DNA of 64,000 nt from Microcyclospora pomicola (lineage: Eukaryota; Ascomycota; Dothideomycetes; Capnodiales). Positions within the stretch are counted from its first letter, which is position 1; each line of letters starts with the position of its first letter. Below are positions 22,576 to 33,776 of this stretch, piece after piece. Under the pieces are notes generated by a model, which saw only the letters and a program-made list of their open reading frames with translations, was not told where the DNA came from and did no database searches. The position numbers and the translations under genes are program-made. The DNA is taken from positions 62,001 to 126,000 of the forward strand of contig NHNY01000007.1 of NCBI GenBank assembly GCA_002786065.1. The letters run 5' to 3'.

Positions 22576-23815
22576 TCAACGGCGTTCTTGGATATCGTAG
22601 CGACAAGTGCCACAAATGTGTACCTGACAGCCAGTGCAAAGGAAGATGTAGCCGCGGTAGTTTCGATGGCAGAGCCCGCAGGCCCACCGCCCTCCCGCTT
22701 GCTCGACTCTGGTGAATGCTCGGTGACGGCACTCGTGGTGCCTGCGACGGTGCTGAGCAGCTTGCTGGGGGTTCTCTGCGCGGTCTCTTCTTTGTTCTTC
22801 GACCCGCCGGTTGTTGGCTCGGACAGCTGCACGTTCCAACAAGCGATCATCGTCCCATTGAGGACAGTCGCACTGCTTCCATTCAACGCCACAGAGGTAA
22901 CAGAACTCGTGCCTAAGCTTGGGTCAGCTGTTGCTTCATGCGTTCGAGTGGTCATGATGGTGGCTTGCAGACGTACTTGCATCTGCAGGTAATGTGGTAA
23001 CAGCCAACGTCAAGCTCGATGATCCTGTGGCATGCACTGCACTGCTGCCAATCGTTGCATTCGGTCATCTCAAGCAGAGCTGCCATCTGTTCATCTTCAG
23101 CGCATTTGCCCTCGTGGAATGCGTTCTTACACTCTGCACAGGTCGTAAGAACGCATTGTGGACAACGCGCCATCCGGTCCACGATAGTTGCAGGGTCGAT
23201 GAACGCCGAGCAAGCTGCAGCGTGGCAATAGGTCTTGTTAGTGGTCGCGAGCTCTACACGCTTTCCCTCGAACTCGATCTCGAGACGGTGGGAAAGAAGA
23301 ACTTTGAGCTCTTCATATGGCATGTCTCTGCGACAGCAGCTCGGTGGGTAAAGCGTCTCGTTGACCATGGAATGACTGAACAGATCCTCCAAGCAAGCAC
23401 TACACCATCGATGACCACATGGCATCTTCATGATCATTGAAGAGTCCGTAAGCTCGCTGCACAACCAGCATTCCTGATGATCAACGCGGTCAGTAATGTG
23501 CTCAGTATTCTCGCCGCCTAGCAGCCCATCCCACGCCAACACTGCAGCTTCCATCGAAGCCCAAAACAAGAAGAAAGCAGCTCGGGACCCCTCGATTGCA
23601 TGAAGATCGTCGCGAGGCCGATCCTCAGACGGAGAAGTCTCCAGGCATGCTTCATCAGCTTCATCAGCTACAAGAGGAATATTGGTTCCGCTCGCCAGTC
23701 TCCTGAGATCCTGATCTACCTCATATTGCACCAAATCTGCGATCCCGTCGAGGATGCTGTCAGGTTGGTGCCATTCTCCCGTATCCTCGACCCCGATGTC
23801 GAAAAGCTGTTCCAT
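22576..23815 (-). CDS. RBR (RING-between-RING) E3 ubiquitin ligase
   Basis: Two exons on the minus strand, 22977-23815 and 22576-22912, with a 64-nt intron that splits RING2 right after C-R-C-K; 391 aa. RING1 begins CWLCSELTDSS and continues MPCGHRWCSACLEDLF. The IBR contains CHAAACSAFI and RCPQCVLTTCAECKNAFH. RING2 reads QQCSACHRIIELDVGCYHITC then RCKHEFCYLCGVEWKQCDC; the Cys of HITC is the expected catalytic residue that accepts ubiquitin. A basic helical linker and a final small Cys/His cluster (CGLCHRNYRG, CTGCQVHICGTC) close the protein. Substrate unknown. The frame stays open upstream of the chosen ATG, behind an acceptor-like CTTCTTGCAG, so an extra 5' exon is possible. Confidence 0.88.
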
Positions 23816-24232
23816 TTTTTTGGTATATCGGAAATGTTGATGCTGCAAGAAGTGCGGAACGAGCGACTCAAACCGTGGAAGACAACTTTCGATAAGAAGA
23901 AGGAAGTGGCGTGAGTGCGTAGCATCGGAGAAGGTGACGTTCGTGAAAGTGGAGTGGGATGAAAGTCAACGTGAGGATTGTCACATGTCAGGCTTCGCCT
24001 GAGAGGACGTTGATATCGGTTGACCCGACGATTGTAGCGCGACGTACTCTGCATGCACAAGATGCTCGATCCTACATACGTGTGAAAGCGTGCGCCTAAA
24101 CCATCGATACACCGCGTAAAATCATACATTCTGATGTAACAAGAGGTGACCCATCGACCATTCATTCCTGGACCCATTCGTAAAGTCGTTGGCACGTAAG
24201 CATAGCGCGGCGTCCGAGACGCCATTCGTCGA

Positions 24233-24814
24233 TCATTCATCCCCACACAGCAGTCTTGACCAAAACTGTGCTCGCACCTTCGGAGTGGGAGTTTCAATTT
24301 GGCCTTTCACTTTGATGACATTTTGAACTGCCTTAGACAGCTGGCTCGAGGCTGTGTCGGGCACATATGGCTTGAGATAGTGCATGGCGTGGGTAGAGTT
24401 GGCAGCATAGGATGGCGAGTAGTAGTTGAGCTGCGGCTGACCGTAGAGTTGAGACATCTTGTTCGCAATTCTGTCAAAGGTATCCACTGGAGGTCGTAAA
24501 GGCCGCGAACGAGATGTTTCCAAGTGAGGTTCGAATGGTGGAGTGCTCGCTATAGTCTCTGGCGGGGTCGTCAGGTGGGTGAAAGCTCAAAGGTAAGATA
24601 CCTCAGGTAAGCCCGAGAGTTCGACGAAGTCGGTGAGAGGTGGCCAAGCACGTCTCCACAGTGGCAGCTCTGGGTGTCTCGCAGGACGCTTCGAGTGCTT
24701 TCTTGAAGGATGTTTCTCGCTATTTGTGTCTAGTGATCGGGTCGACAGAGATCTAGACTTTTGATTCGTTGAAGCAAGGCGTACAGTCGTGCGATCGATG
24801 ACAGCAATCTCACA
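24233..24814 (-). CDS. uncharacterised protein, 5' end unresolved
   Basis: Two adjoining blocks on the minus strand look coding. The first (24602 up to at most 24814) includes the segment WRRAWPPLTDFVELSGLPE. The second (24233-24556) includes a Tyr-rich part (QLYGQPQLNYYSPSYAANS) and ends at a stop. They share one frame, broken by a TGA that a 45-nt GT..AG intron (24557-24601, CTGAC inside) would remove. The acceptor is GAG, so the join is uncertain. No ATG is found in frame before a stop at 24815-24817, so a first exon lies further upstream. No family recognised; a conserved fungal small protein or a decayed gene are both possible. Confidence 0.45.
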
Positions 24815-25523
24815 TTACCTCGTGGGCCAGCTCAAATCTTGTCACTGAAGCAGTCGAATATGGTGGTCAAGATAAGAAACTTGCAGATGAAGTGGGCTAC
24901 AACGCCGCTATCAAGTAGTCTGCTCTTCGATCGAGCTCGCGTGGCACACACGAGGTGCATGAGTCTAGCACGTCACGCGGCGCGATAAGGCAGAGCTATG
25001 CTTCTAGACTCCCGATCTAACGCAGCTCGTAGCGAACCGAATGTACGAAGATGGGTACCTACTGTATACATAAGTTGCCCGCCGTGAGTGATGCTTTGAG
25101 GTGCCGCGACTACTCGAGCTTCTAGATTGCTGGACATCCAAGACTACAAGTAACAAGCCTTTAAGGGGTTGACTTGTGAATGCACGCGCTGATCTGAGTG
25201 TCCTACCACGCAGACATCGAACTTATGCTGCACATCATGCACTTGAGCCATGTCTCGTGAGCGCCAAGGTCTCATCTGCCGATAGAGACTTGGCTATAAC
25301 GAAGGGAATGGTTGGCAAATGCGCAAAAGCTAGGATCAGGGATCGGGAAGGCCGAAAGGATGGAATTTATGATATGGAGTGCAAGAGCGTTTGACTAGCT
25401 GCCTCAGGCATCAACGTTCGACCTATAGAAAGTCCCAACTCCATACGCCGTTATGGAGTATTCAGGGCGAGATGATGTGGCTCTCATTGCTGCATGATTG
25501 TTCCGACCATTTTTGTACCGAGC
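24815..25523. other. divergent intergenic region
   Basis: About 700 bases between the unnamed minus-strand gene and ind1 (plus). Missing first exon(s) of the former may lie here, for example a minus-strand ATG near 24962. Small ORFs have no motifs. Confidence 0.4.
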
Positions 25524-26761
25524 ATGACTCCATTGACGTTCAGCAGATTGTTGAGCTTGCCCACCGTCTTGCGGGCTGAGTTGGTTGGCGCGTGGGCATC
25601 CTCACGATCTTTCTCATCATCTTCCGTCGCCAGTGCTGGGGGCCATGAAAATCCATTGGTGAGATGCTATGCCGTGCGCAACGGACACCTCGTGCACAAT
25701 CTGATCCAAACTCCGAACAGGGCTTACCTCGCTCCGGGACGCCACCTAACATTGCAGCACGAATGAAGCGTGGTAAGCATGCTACACGTATCATCGGTAC
25801 TTCGTAGACTTAATAAGCTTCAGGCCTTCCCGAGCAACGAGCAATCCCAAATGTTGCCAACATCATCGCTGTATCGAGCGCCAAAGGTGGCGTTGGAAAG
25901 AGCACCATCGCTACCAATCTCGCACTTGCTTCTGCGCGACAAGGTCTCTCCACGGGAATTCTCGACACAGATATCTACGGACCGAGCATCCCGACTCTAC
26001 TCGATGTATGTCGATCTCACTTCTTAGTTGAAGTGCTGTGTGCTAAAACTCCTGGCAGCTAGAAGGTCTCGAACCGGAACTGGATGCCAACAATCGCTTG
26101 GTGCCGCTGACCGCGTATGGCATTAAAGCGATGTCCATGGGCTTTCTCGTCCCGCAAGACAGTCCTATCGCGTGGAGGGGCCTCATGGTACAGAAAGCCA
26201 TGAACCAGCTTCTATTCGAAGTAGCCTGGCCGAAGCTCGACCTCCTGGTACTAGACCTTCCGCCAGGTACTGGTGACGTGCAACTCACCATTACTCAGAG
26301 TCTTAAGCTCGCAGGTAAGCTATTTCATACACTTCACCTGCCAAACTAGGCAACTGACCGTCGCAGGCGCTGTCGTAGTGACCACGCCGCAAGACCTCGC
26401 CCTGCGCGATGCGGTCCGTGGAGTCGATCTGTTCAAGAAGGTGAACGTGCCAATACTAGGCATGGTCCAAAACATGAGCTCATTCACCTGCACCAATTGC
26501 GGACACAACCATGATATCTTTGGTCTTGACGGTGCGTACCAGTTCGACTCTCTGCTTCGACACATCACTGATCATGGTTTAGGCGGGAGGAAGAAGTGCG
26601 AAGAACTGGGATTGACGCTGCTTGGCGATATCCCTTTGCATCCTCAGATCTGTCATGATGCTGACGCGGGAAAACCAACAGTCGTCGCAAGCCCGGATGG
26701 TGTGCAGGCGCAGGCCTTTCATGCTGTCCTTGAACAGCTTCGCACGATTTTGACAATTTGA
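25524..26761 (+). CDS. mitochondrial Fe-S P-loop ATPase Ind1/NUBPL (complex I assembly)
   Basis: Six exons: 25524-25658, 25721-25772, 25824-26005, 26059-26314, 26367-26531, 26583-26761; introns 51-62 nt; 322 aa. The Mrp/NBP35-type ATPase domain has the deviant Walker [25 protein letters not shown] and [12 protein letters not shown]. The CxxC pair that binds the Fe-S cluster is in [10 protein letters not shown]. The N-terminus is Ser/Arg-rich and lacks acids over most of its length, as expected for a mitochondrial presequence, followed by [21 protein letters not shown], which is typical of Ind1. Ind1 delivers Fe-S clusters to respiratory complex I. An ATG at 25494 is an alternative start. The last intron is 51 nt and free of stops (see finding). 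The 3' end converges on cdk1. Confidence 0.93.
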
Positions 26762-27298
26762 TGGACGGGCACATTTGAGAGTTCTGTATATGTATATACG
26801 TAGCGGTATTGTGCGGTACTCCGCAGAGGCAAACAGTGCGAGTCATGAGCGAAGCTCCGGACAATAACCACCATAATGTAGACTACTGGTCATCACCGAT
26901 CTTACTAGGCATATGGAAGGAACGAAGCTGGAGAGTATGAAAGCATCAAGTTCTGATCAACAGTAGAGGCTGTGTTAAAACACAATGCTATAGTGCCCGA
27001 CAGCAAGCAGGCTGGTAGCATCGGCACGTTTTCGAAGCCTGCCCGCGCCTGGTGAAACAAACTCCATCGCGCGCAACCGAGACAAACCCACGCCTTACGC
27101 CATCGTGACCTTTCCAAACTTCCCGTGAAATTTTGACTGCCTTGGGGTCCTCCCGAATTGAGCCCTTGCATTTGACAAAAGAGACAATCATGCCAAAAGA
27201 AAATCCTACCCTTTGTGATTCTGCCATCCGTGTTCACGCGTGGCTCATTGTTTTCCCCATCAACTCGTCGCATCATACTTCTTGACTCCGAGAACCAC
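26762..27298. other. convergent 3' spacer
   Basis: About 540 bases between the stop codons of ind1 (plus) and cdk1 (minus). A 135-codon minus-strand ORF (26905-27312) overlaps the cdk1 stop and has no recognisable content. Both 3' UTRs lie here. Confidence 0.45.
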
Positions 27299-28409
27299 TC
27301 AATGGTAGCCATTTGTTCTCGCCAGATTGGTGCCCTCGGTCAGATATGCGTGGTGGACGGCCTGCTTGGCGCTGATACGTCCAGCCGGATCGTAAACGAG
27401 CAGACTCTCCAGCAAATTGAGACCCTCCTCACCCAACACCTTGATTCCATCAGCATTGACCAGCTCTTCATCGTGCTTCCTCTCCCATTTCGGGAAGCTC
27501 TCTTTGAAATCCGGGAAGGAGGTGACGCCTGGCCAGTCAACCTCGGTGGGTGTGCCCAATAGCTTGAAGATCTTGAAGATTTCATCGATCTCGCTGTCTC
27601 CCGGGAAGAGCGGTTTACGTGTAGCCATTTCCGCGAGGATGCAACCAACACTCCACATGTCCACGCCAGTACTGTATTGACGTCCACCGAGGAGGATCTC
27701 AGGCGCGCGATACCATAGAGTGACGACTTCGTGAGTGTACGTGCGAAGTGGCACACCGAAGGCTCGCGCAAGACCGAAATCGCCGAGTTTGAGGTTACCT
27801 TCGCGGCTGATGAGGAGGTTTTGAGGCTTAAGGTCGCGATGAAGGACGCGGTGGGAATGGCAGTATCGGATACCTTCAAGGAGCTGTGATGTGAACTTCT
27901 TGACCTGTTGCCGGGATTAGCATTGAATATGGACCACTCAGCGGCACGATTTGGTGGCCATACCATTGCTGGCCCTAGACCCAGGTGACCTGCTGCGCCA
28001 TCCATGACACCATCTGGCAATGGTTTCCCGCGACCGCCCTGGCTGACCGGCAAAGACTCCATATATTTCTTCAAGTCCAGATCGAGGAACTCGCAGACGA
28101 GGTATAGCTTGTGACCGTCGGCATGCACGATGTTCAGTAAGCGCACGATGTTCGGATCTTGCATCTCCTTGAGCAAGGAAATCTCGCGGATCGCGGTGGA
28201 CGGGACTCCCTCATCTTCGGCTTCCAGGCGAATCTTCTTCAAGGCCACGATGCGGTGATCTGGGGTAGTGAGGTCGCGCGCCTTGTAGACGACGCCATAG
28301 GTGCCTAGATACTCATCATATCATCAGTCAGCTCTATTGCGTGTAGAGAAAAAAGAGAGTTCCTGCACGTACCCTCTCCCACCTTCTCCATCTTTTGGTA
28401 GTTCTCCAT
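27299..28409 (-). CDS. cdk1: cyclin-dependent kinase 1 (Cdc2/Cdc28/NimX)
   Basis: Three exons on the minus strand: 28373-28409, 27964-28304 and 27299-27904; introns of 68 and 59 nt; 327 aa. The Gly-rich loop GEGTYGVVY holds Thr14 and Tyr15, the inhibitory sites targeted by Wee1 and Cdc25. The cyclin-binding PSTAIRE helix is intact ([11 protein letters not shown]). [17 protein letters not shown] and the T-loop [16 protein letters not shown], with the CAK target Thr, follow. [18 protein letters not shown] is the classic CDK segment. The product drives G1/S and G2/M with cyclins in the nucleus. The C-terminal tail past the kinase domain is about 20 residues. It is divergent from rad4. Confidence 0.96.
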
Positions 28410-28899
28410 AGCTGTTCCTTGGTGTGTGATTACTGTTGCCTGAGAAAGTGGTGTTGCGGACAGGACTCCTTCAAGTATCCATGAAGGTCAGCAAGTGTGG
28501 CGGAGGTCGTGGTGAGGAATGCCGTAGTACCTTAATGCCCGTTGCTAGATCTGATTCTCGGTGTACCTGCATCGTCAACAACAAAAACACGCGAGGCCGT
28601 GGCTTAGCGCGCCGCTGCCGGTCCCGCCACTTTTGGACATCGAGCTCGACGTCACCTGCATCATCACGGATGAAACCCTTGTGAAATCAGCCATTTGTTC
28701 ACTACACTCACCAAGACTACACGAGAGCTTCCGCGCAGTATCAAGCTTCACGAATCATACTTGCTGTGATATAAGGTCATGAGAGCGGCTGTCTGGGACA
28801 TGTCTCGCCCTTCGCCACGGCTGCCAGCCTTTTATGCTGGTTTTATTTCCTGGCCGGTCACATGAACACGCGCAAGTACCGTGTGGCTTACACTACAAC
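28410..28899. promoter_or_regulatory. divergent promoter, cdk1 / rad4
   Basis: The two start codons lie 490 bases apart and face away from each other, so this segment holds both promoters. It contains short AT-rich stretches (GATATAAGG near 28770) but I cannot point to a certain cell-cycle box. A longer in-frame start for rad4 at 28834 was not chosen because the ATG at 28900 begins a typical hydrophilic N-terminus. Confidence 0.5.
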
Positions 28900-31800
28900 A
28901 TGGCTCCGAGCAATGGCAAAGCTCAAGCTCGAGCATCAACGCTTGCAGGCCGGCGTGCGGAAGCGTCGTCCAGTCGAAATGGAACTGGCACGAGGAATGT
29001 GTACCAAGAAATGCTTGATGAGGTTCCACCTGATGACCAGGACCTTCAAAGTGACCGACCACTGAAACGGCGAAGAGTGGTTGATCCGCTTGTGAACTCG
29101 CAACTCACGAGGAAGCCTCGAAATGATGCCGAGACCGGTCGAAAAGCTTTCAACAAAGCAAAAGCTGTGGAAGGCCCCAGTAGGTCGAATTTGCAGACTG
29201 CTGAACAGACTACGGATGAGGAAAGCAATTTTGAATTCGAAGATGTTGACCTTGCGCAGACGCGCGAGGATGATGACACTGACTCGGAGGCCGACGATGA
29301 CATACAGGACATCTCAATCTCTGTCGGGCAACCCTCGACCCCAGCACAAAAGGCTCTGATCAGGCATCGGAAACCTCATACGGCAGCCGAGAAAGCCTTC
29401 CGTCTCATGGTACACAAGGCGCATTTCCTGTGTCTTCTAGGCCATTGCATGTTCGTTAACAGTTGGTGTAACAACACTGTTGTTCATAAGCATATCCGGG
29501 GTATCCTTTCCAAGCGTGCTGTGATGTGGTTCGATGATAAGTCAGACTCTCAAGCTGCGCGTCATCTTACCTTTGTTGAAGCGCTGCAGAAATGCCGCGA
29601 TGACTTCTCGCAAAACTTTCACATTTCCGCCTCTGGTATGCGCAAGGCGCGTTGGAGAAATGACCATGAGCCGATAGACGTGCAAATTGATGAAGAAATT
29701 CAAGACTTGTCAGCGTTTATCACCGCCGCGAAAAGGCGAGAAGGCTCTCAAGACACTGGAAATCAGCTTTTCTGTGCGCTTTTGCGATCGATCGGTATTG
29801 AGACCCGGTTGGTATGCTCCTTGCAGGTATTGCCTTTGAACAATACGCCTAGCAAGGGCAATACACCACGGCAAGAGACAAAGCAGACTGTCCACGCTGT
29901 TACACCATATGCTTCTCGTCTGAGTGGCAATGACGCCCATAGTGATGGCAGCGTACGAGGCTCAAAAACTATCGGTGGAGTTCCTTCCGCGCGACGCCGT
30001 TTGGGCCAGCCAGCATTCGCAGGCGCAGGAACAAGCACGCCGCCTTCGAAACCAGCTATTTCGAAAAGAGAGATACGCAAATTGAGCTACCCTGTCTGGT
30101 GGACGGAAGCCTTTGATACAGCATATCAGAAATGGATCCCGGTCGACCCGATTGTCACGAAAAGTGTCAACAAACCAATGAAGCTCGAACCACCTTCCAC
30201 GTATCACGATCTCAACCAGCTAGTGTATGCGATCGCCCTCGAAAGTGACGGTGCTGCGAAAGACGTCACGCGTCGCTATGCAAAAGCCTACAATGCCAAG
30301 ACTCGCCGCCAGCGGGCTGAAAGCACGGAGGACGGCTCGCAATGGCTCTGCAAAGCCTTGAAGGTTTTTCGACGCAGAGGGCTAATAAGAGATCGAGATC
30401 AAGTTGAAGATGCAGAACTTGCGCAGAAAGAAGCACGAGAAGGTCTGCCTGTTAACGTGCAGGATTTTAAACATCACCCTCATTACGCACTTGAAAGACA
30501 TCTCAAGCGACACGAAGTCATTCATCCGCGGCGTGAAGTTGGCAAGATCAACGCTGGCACCGCAGCTAAGCCTCGAATGGAAGCTGTCTACCGCCGCCAG
30601 GATGTCGTGCTTTGCAGAAGTGCAGACAAATGGTTCCGTTTGGGCCGCGAGGTCAAACCGGGAGAACAAGCATTGAAACACGTCAACACTACAGGACGCG
30701 TGAGAGAGTTCGAGGACGTTGAATCTGCAGATGATACGAGTGTTGTCACTCGTGCTACAGCTTTGTATTCTGTCGCTCAAACTGCGGTGTACGTTCCACC
30801 TCCCGTGGTTCGTGGTCGAGTTCCAAGGAACGGGTTTGGGAATCTTGATCTTTACGTGCCATCTATGATTCCATCGGGAGGCACTCACATTCGTCATGCG
30901 CTTGCACGGCAAGCTGCTCGTCTGCTTAACGTCGACTGCGTGGAGGCTGTGATAGGGTTTCAATTCAAGAATCGTCGAGGCGTGGCTATTATTGACGGCG
31001 TAGTCGTACCATCGGTCTACGCCGAGGCAGTAGAAGCTGTCATCGATGGTATGCAATGGTCACAAGAAGAAGAGGACAGCCGCGCCAGGAGCCTGAATGC
31101 TTTGAAGTTGTGGAAGAAGTTTTTAGCAGGCTTGAAGATCCGTGAAAGAGTTGAGGGGCTAGGGGATACTGATCGAGTCTCAGAGGTGGAGAGTCAATCA
31201 ATATCGGACGAAGTATTATCTGACATCGCTGTGTCGAGCATTGACGATAAGCCACTGTTCACTGCGGGTCGATACTCCGTGTATGAGCTCAATGGACTGG
31301 CGCGAAAGTCAAAAATCGCTCATAAGACTGATACCAATCTTACAGGCCTTCTTGGTGCGGAAGACAACGCTGTGGTGAGTGGTACACCAGAGGATTTGGA
31401 AGCATTTCAAGGAAGTGAACAGCAAGAATTCGACGGAGGTGGATTCCTGCCCTCCGATGCCCTCCGCGAGCAACCTAATGCAGTCGGTGGCGGCGCATCC
31501 CCCAATCGCACAGGAAGCAACGACTATAACGGAAGTGGTGGGTTCTTAGTGCCTGACGAGAGCCGCAATGCAGGTGATGAGCTGGACATAGATGCCAGTT
31601 TGACCACTGATGTAATCGAGAACACCGGCAAATCTGCACAGGGATGTGGCTTTGGGGACAGCGTTAAGTCTGGCGAAGACAATCGACCAGTGCCCAATAG
31701 GCAATTGCCGGAAGAGGCTGTGTGGCGATCCTTCGAGTTCAAGAGTGACGGAGGAAGGCGAAGGCAACGGCTTCACGAGAAGATCGACGACGACAACGAA

Positions 31801-32091
31801 GACTGGTCCTCTAGAGCTACGGAAGGTCTAGATGCAACCAGTACAACTGGCAGCGAAGTTCACACATCGGCACACACCGAAAGTCAAAGGCAGCACGAAC
31901 CTCAGCCTAAATGTCCGGAGGATCGACTGCAGCCACAAAGTATGCGGCAGGAGCCGCCGGGGCTTGTGCAAGGTATGACCGAAACGCCACTCGAAACGCT
32001 TGAAGCATCATATGGAAGTGATCAAGACTCTCTTCTCTCACATGATCCCGAGGACGAGGATGCGGAGCCTGACTGGTTGGAAAGCGATTGA
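28900..32091 (+). CDS. rad4: DNA damage recognition protein Rad4/XPC
   Basis: Single-exon gene, 1063 aa. The N-terminal 130 residues are charged and disordered. A transglutaminase-like fold follows: LFCALLRSIGIETRLVCSLQ near residue 290 and SYPVWWTEAFDTAYQKWIPVDP near 395, without catalytic activity, as in all Rad4 proteins. BHD1 starts near 515 (HYALERHLKRHEVIHP), BHD2 near 560 (VYRRQDVVLCRSADKWFRLGR) and BHD3 near 637 (PRNGFGNLDLYVPSMIPSGG). The BHD hairpins insert into damaged DNA and start nucleotide excision repair together with Rad23. The last 330 residues are acidic and low in complexity, longer than in yeast. It shares a promoter region with cdk1. Confidence 0.95.
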   Translation: MAPSNGKAQARASTLAGRRAEASSSRNGTGTRNVYQEMLDEVPPDDQDLQSDRPLKRRRVVDPLVNSQLTRKPRNDAETGRKAFNKAKAVEGPSRSNLQTAEQTTDEESNFEFEDVDLAQTREDDDTDSEADDDIQDISISVGQPSTPAQKALIRHRKPHTAAEKAFRLMVHKAHFLCLLGHCMFVNSWCNNTVVHKHIRGILSKRAVMWFDDKSDSQAARHLTFVEALQKCRDDFSQNFHISASGMRKARWRNDHEPIDVQIDEEIQDLSAFITAAKRREGSQDTGNQLFCALLRSIGIETRLVCSLQVLPLNNTPSKGNTPRQETKQTVHAVTPYASRLSGNDAHSDGSVRGSKTIGGVPSARRRLGQPAFAGAGTSTPPSKPAISKREIRKLSYPVWWTEAFDTAYQKWIPVDPIVTKSVNKPMKLEPPSTYHDLNQLVYAIALESDGAAKDVTRRYAKAYNAKTRRQRAESTEDGSQWLCKALKVFRRRGLIRDRDQVEDAELAQKEAREGLPVNVQDFKHHPHYALERHLKRHEVIHPRREVGKINAGTAAKPRMEAVYRRQDVVLCRSADKWFRLGREVKPGEQALKHVNTTGRVREFEDVESADDTSVVTRATALYSVAQTAVYVPPPVVRGRVPRNGFGNLDLYVPSMIPSGGTHIRHALARQAARLLNVDCVEAVIGFQFKNRRGVAIIDGVVVPSVYAEAVEAVIDGMQWSQEEEDSRARSLNALKLWKKFLAGLKIRERVEGLGDTDRVSEVESQSISDEVLSDIAVSSIDDKPLFTAGRYSVYELNGLARKSKIAHKTDTNLTGLLGAEDNAVVSGTPEDLEAFQGSEQQEFDGGGFLPSDALREQPNAVGGGASPNRTGSNDYNGSGGFLVPDESRNAGDELDIDASLTTDVIENTGKSAQGCGFGDSVKSGEDNRPVPNRQLPEEAVWRSFEFKSDGGRRRQRLHEKIDDDNEDWSSRATEGLDATSTTGSEVHTSAHTESQRQHEPQPKCPEDRLQPQSMRQEPPGLVQGMTETPLETLEASYGSDQDSLLSHDPEDEDAEPDWLESD

Positions 32092-33776
32092 GTAGTTGTT
32101 AGTGAGAAGCTGTGCAATACAAGTTGAACAGTCCGGCGCCAGACTGTTTGCTCACCGTTCTGGTCTTGGATAAAGTCTTACGCTCTAATCCACATCGTGC
32201 AGCCCACAAACTCTCGCGATTGGGTTTGGCTGCGTGCCTGGAGTGGTATAGTGCGCGGACACAAGGGGCGCTCCAGGCCTGATTGAGATACTGCAGATCT
32301 GAGCAAGCGATGTGATGTCACGGCCGTCAATACAATGTGCATCCGCCACGTCCAGCGTAGGCCGTGAAGTGTCGCAATCTTTGCCGTCGGAGCCGCCGCG
32401 TCTTGCCTTCGGCTTAATTGTCGCCGCGGATATGCAGACAATAGAGATGGCGCGAATTGCCCTAGGTCGCGAGCAGTCATGGGATGGTTGGAGTTAGTAT
32501 CGAACCATGTATCGCGACCGTCCTGTGTGCTTTGAAGATGGAGCACAAAGGTGCAGTCTAGGCCGGCAGCGCTGACTTGAGTCAAGCATATACGACTGTG
32601 CTGATATAGGACGACGTTCAAACCACCACCACTTCTTGGCGAGCGCTGATCATGAGCAGCTCAACAGTCGTCACGACCCAATCTGATGGACGACAACACT
32701 GGTACAATATGCGCATGTGGCACCAAACACTTCCAGCGTGCGTCAGCTGCAGGGACAGCGTTCCCCGGGCTCTTCTAAACTTTATATCCTTTACCTGCGG
32801 TCTGGATGCATTTCCAACCCACCGTGAACAACCGGATGAATCCGGGTCTTACAGTTAGCAATGACAGGGCGATTCGGCACGTCCCTTGATTCATTTGGCA
32901 TATCGACATGCCCAAGTCTCGCTGGCAAAGGAAACCACCCGCGCTATCATACCTTGCGACATGAGTGTTGCACGACTTCGGTCGCAACCTGAGTGCGGAT
33001 AGTTTCCTCCATTCTTCCGAGTCGATTGGCAACACTCATAGTCTTCAAGAGATTGGCATCGTCAGGAACTGTGTGACCTTAACCACCATATCTCTCAAGG
33101 TCCCCTAGCCCTACTCTTTACCCCTCAAGAACCATACTCGATCCTGGTCTGGGCACATCACCTGTCGAGGATTGTGGACGAATCATGGGAAGCTGCTTCG
33201 CAAAGCGCCACAAAGACGATGATAGCGATGTCGAATATGTCTCGATAGTCTCTACCATCAGAGGCGCGTAGATCAGACATCATCGCCAAACTCTCTAGTC
33301 GGTCAATCCGGCCACGAAGATGTCCAGGGCTGGGAATGACATGATCCTCCCATATCATCCCAATTATGGACCCTGGGGATCACACGCAGACCTTCCCAGT
33401 GATTGGTGGCTCACCTGTCACATCTCGCGCCTGTCCTGCATCACACGCGTCTTCACACCTCCCCATTCGCCGTCGACGCGGTGATGGCCCAGAATTGCTT
33501 CGTTATCCAGGTACAGAGATGTCGATATTATGCATTTTGAGTTACTGATATACCTACGTCTAGACTCTACCGCATTCGGAGACCTGGCGGAGTCAATGGC
33601 AACAGCATGATGCTCTGGCGAACATGTCTGAAGTTGAACAGCTTCGTACTCATATATAATGCTTGTGGTATCCCGCTGAATTGGATCTGCCTCTCACCAA
33701 GACACACAGCAACCAAACATTCAACAGCTCCGAATCGACCTCTTGTTCACTTCACAAACATCGCAAAACAATCAAG
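32092..33776. other. gene-poor intergenic region
   Basis: About 1.7 kb. ORFs up to 147 codons (minus 32178-32621) overlap others and have no recognisable motif, signal peptide or splice partners. The right end holds the promoter of the CAP gene. I see no tRNA or repeat. Confidence 0.45.
33653..33659 (+). promoter_or_regulatory. TATA box of the CAP-protein gene
   Basis: TATATAA occurs 118 bases upstream of the start codon of the secreted CAP protein, at a usual distance once a short 5' UTR is allowed. The match is to consensus only. Confidence 0.5.

Noticed and set aside
22588-22992. 134-codon plus ORF over the second exon of the RBR gene
   Set aside because: It looks hydrophobic in part, but it is antisense to the Cys/His-rich RING2 exon, which is certain.
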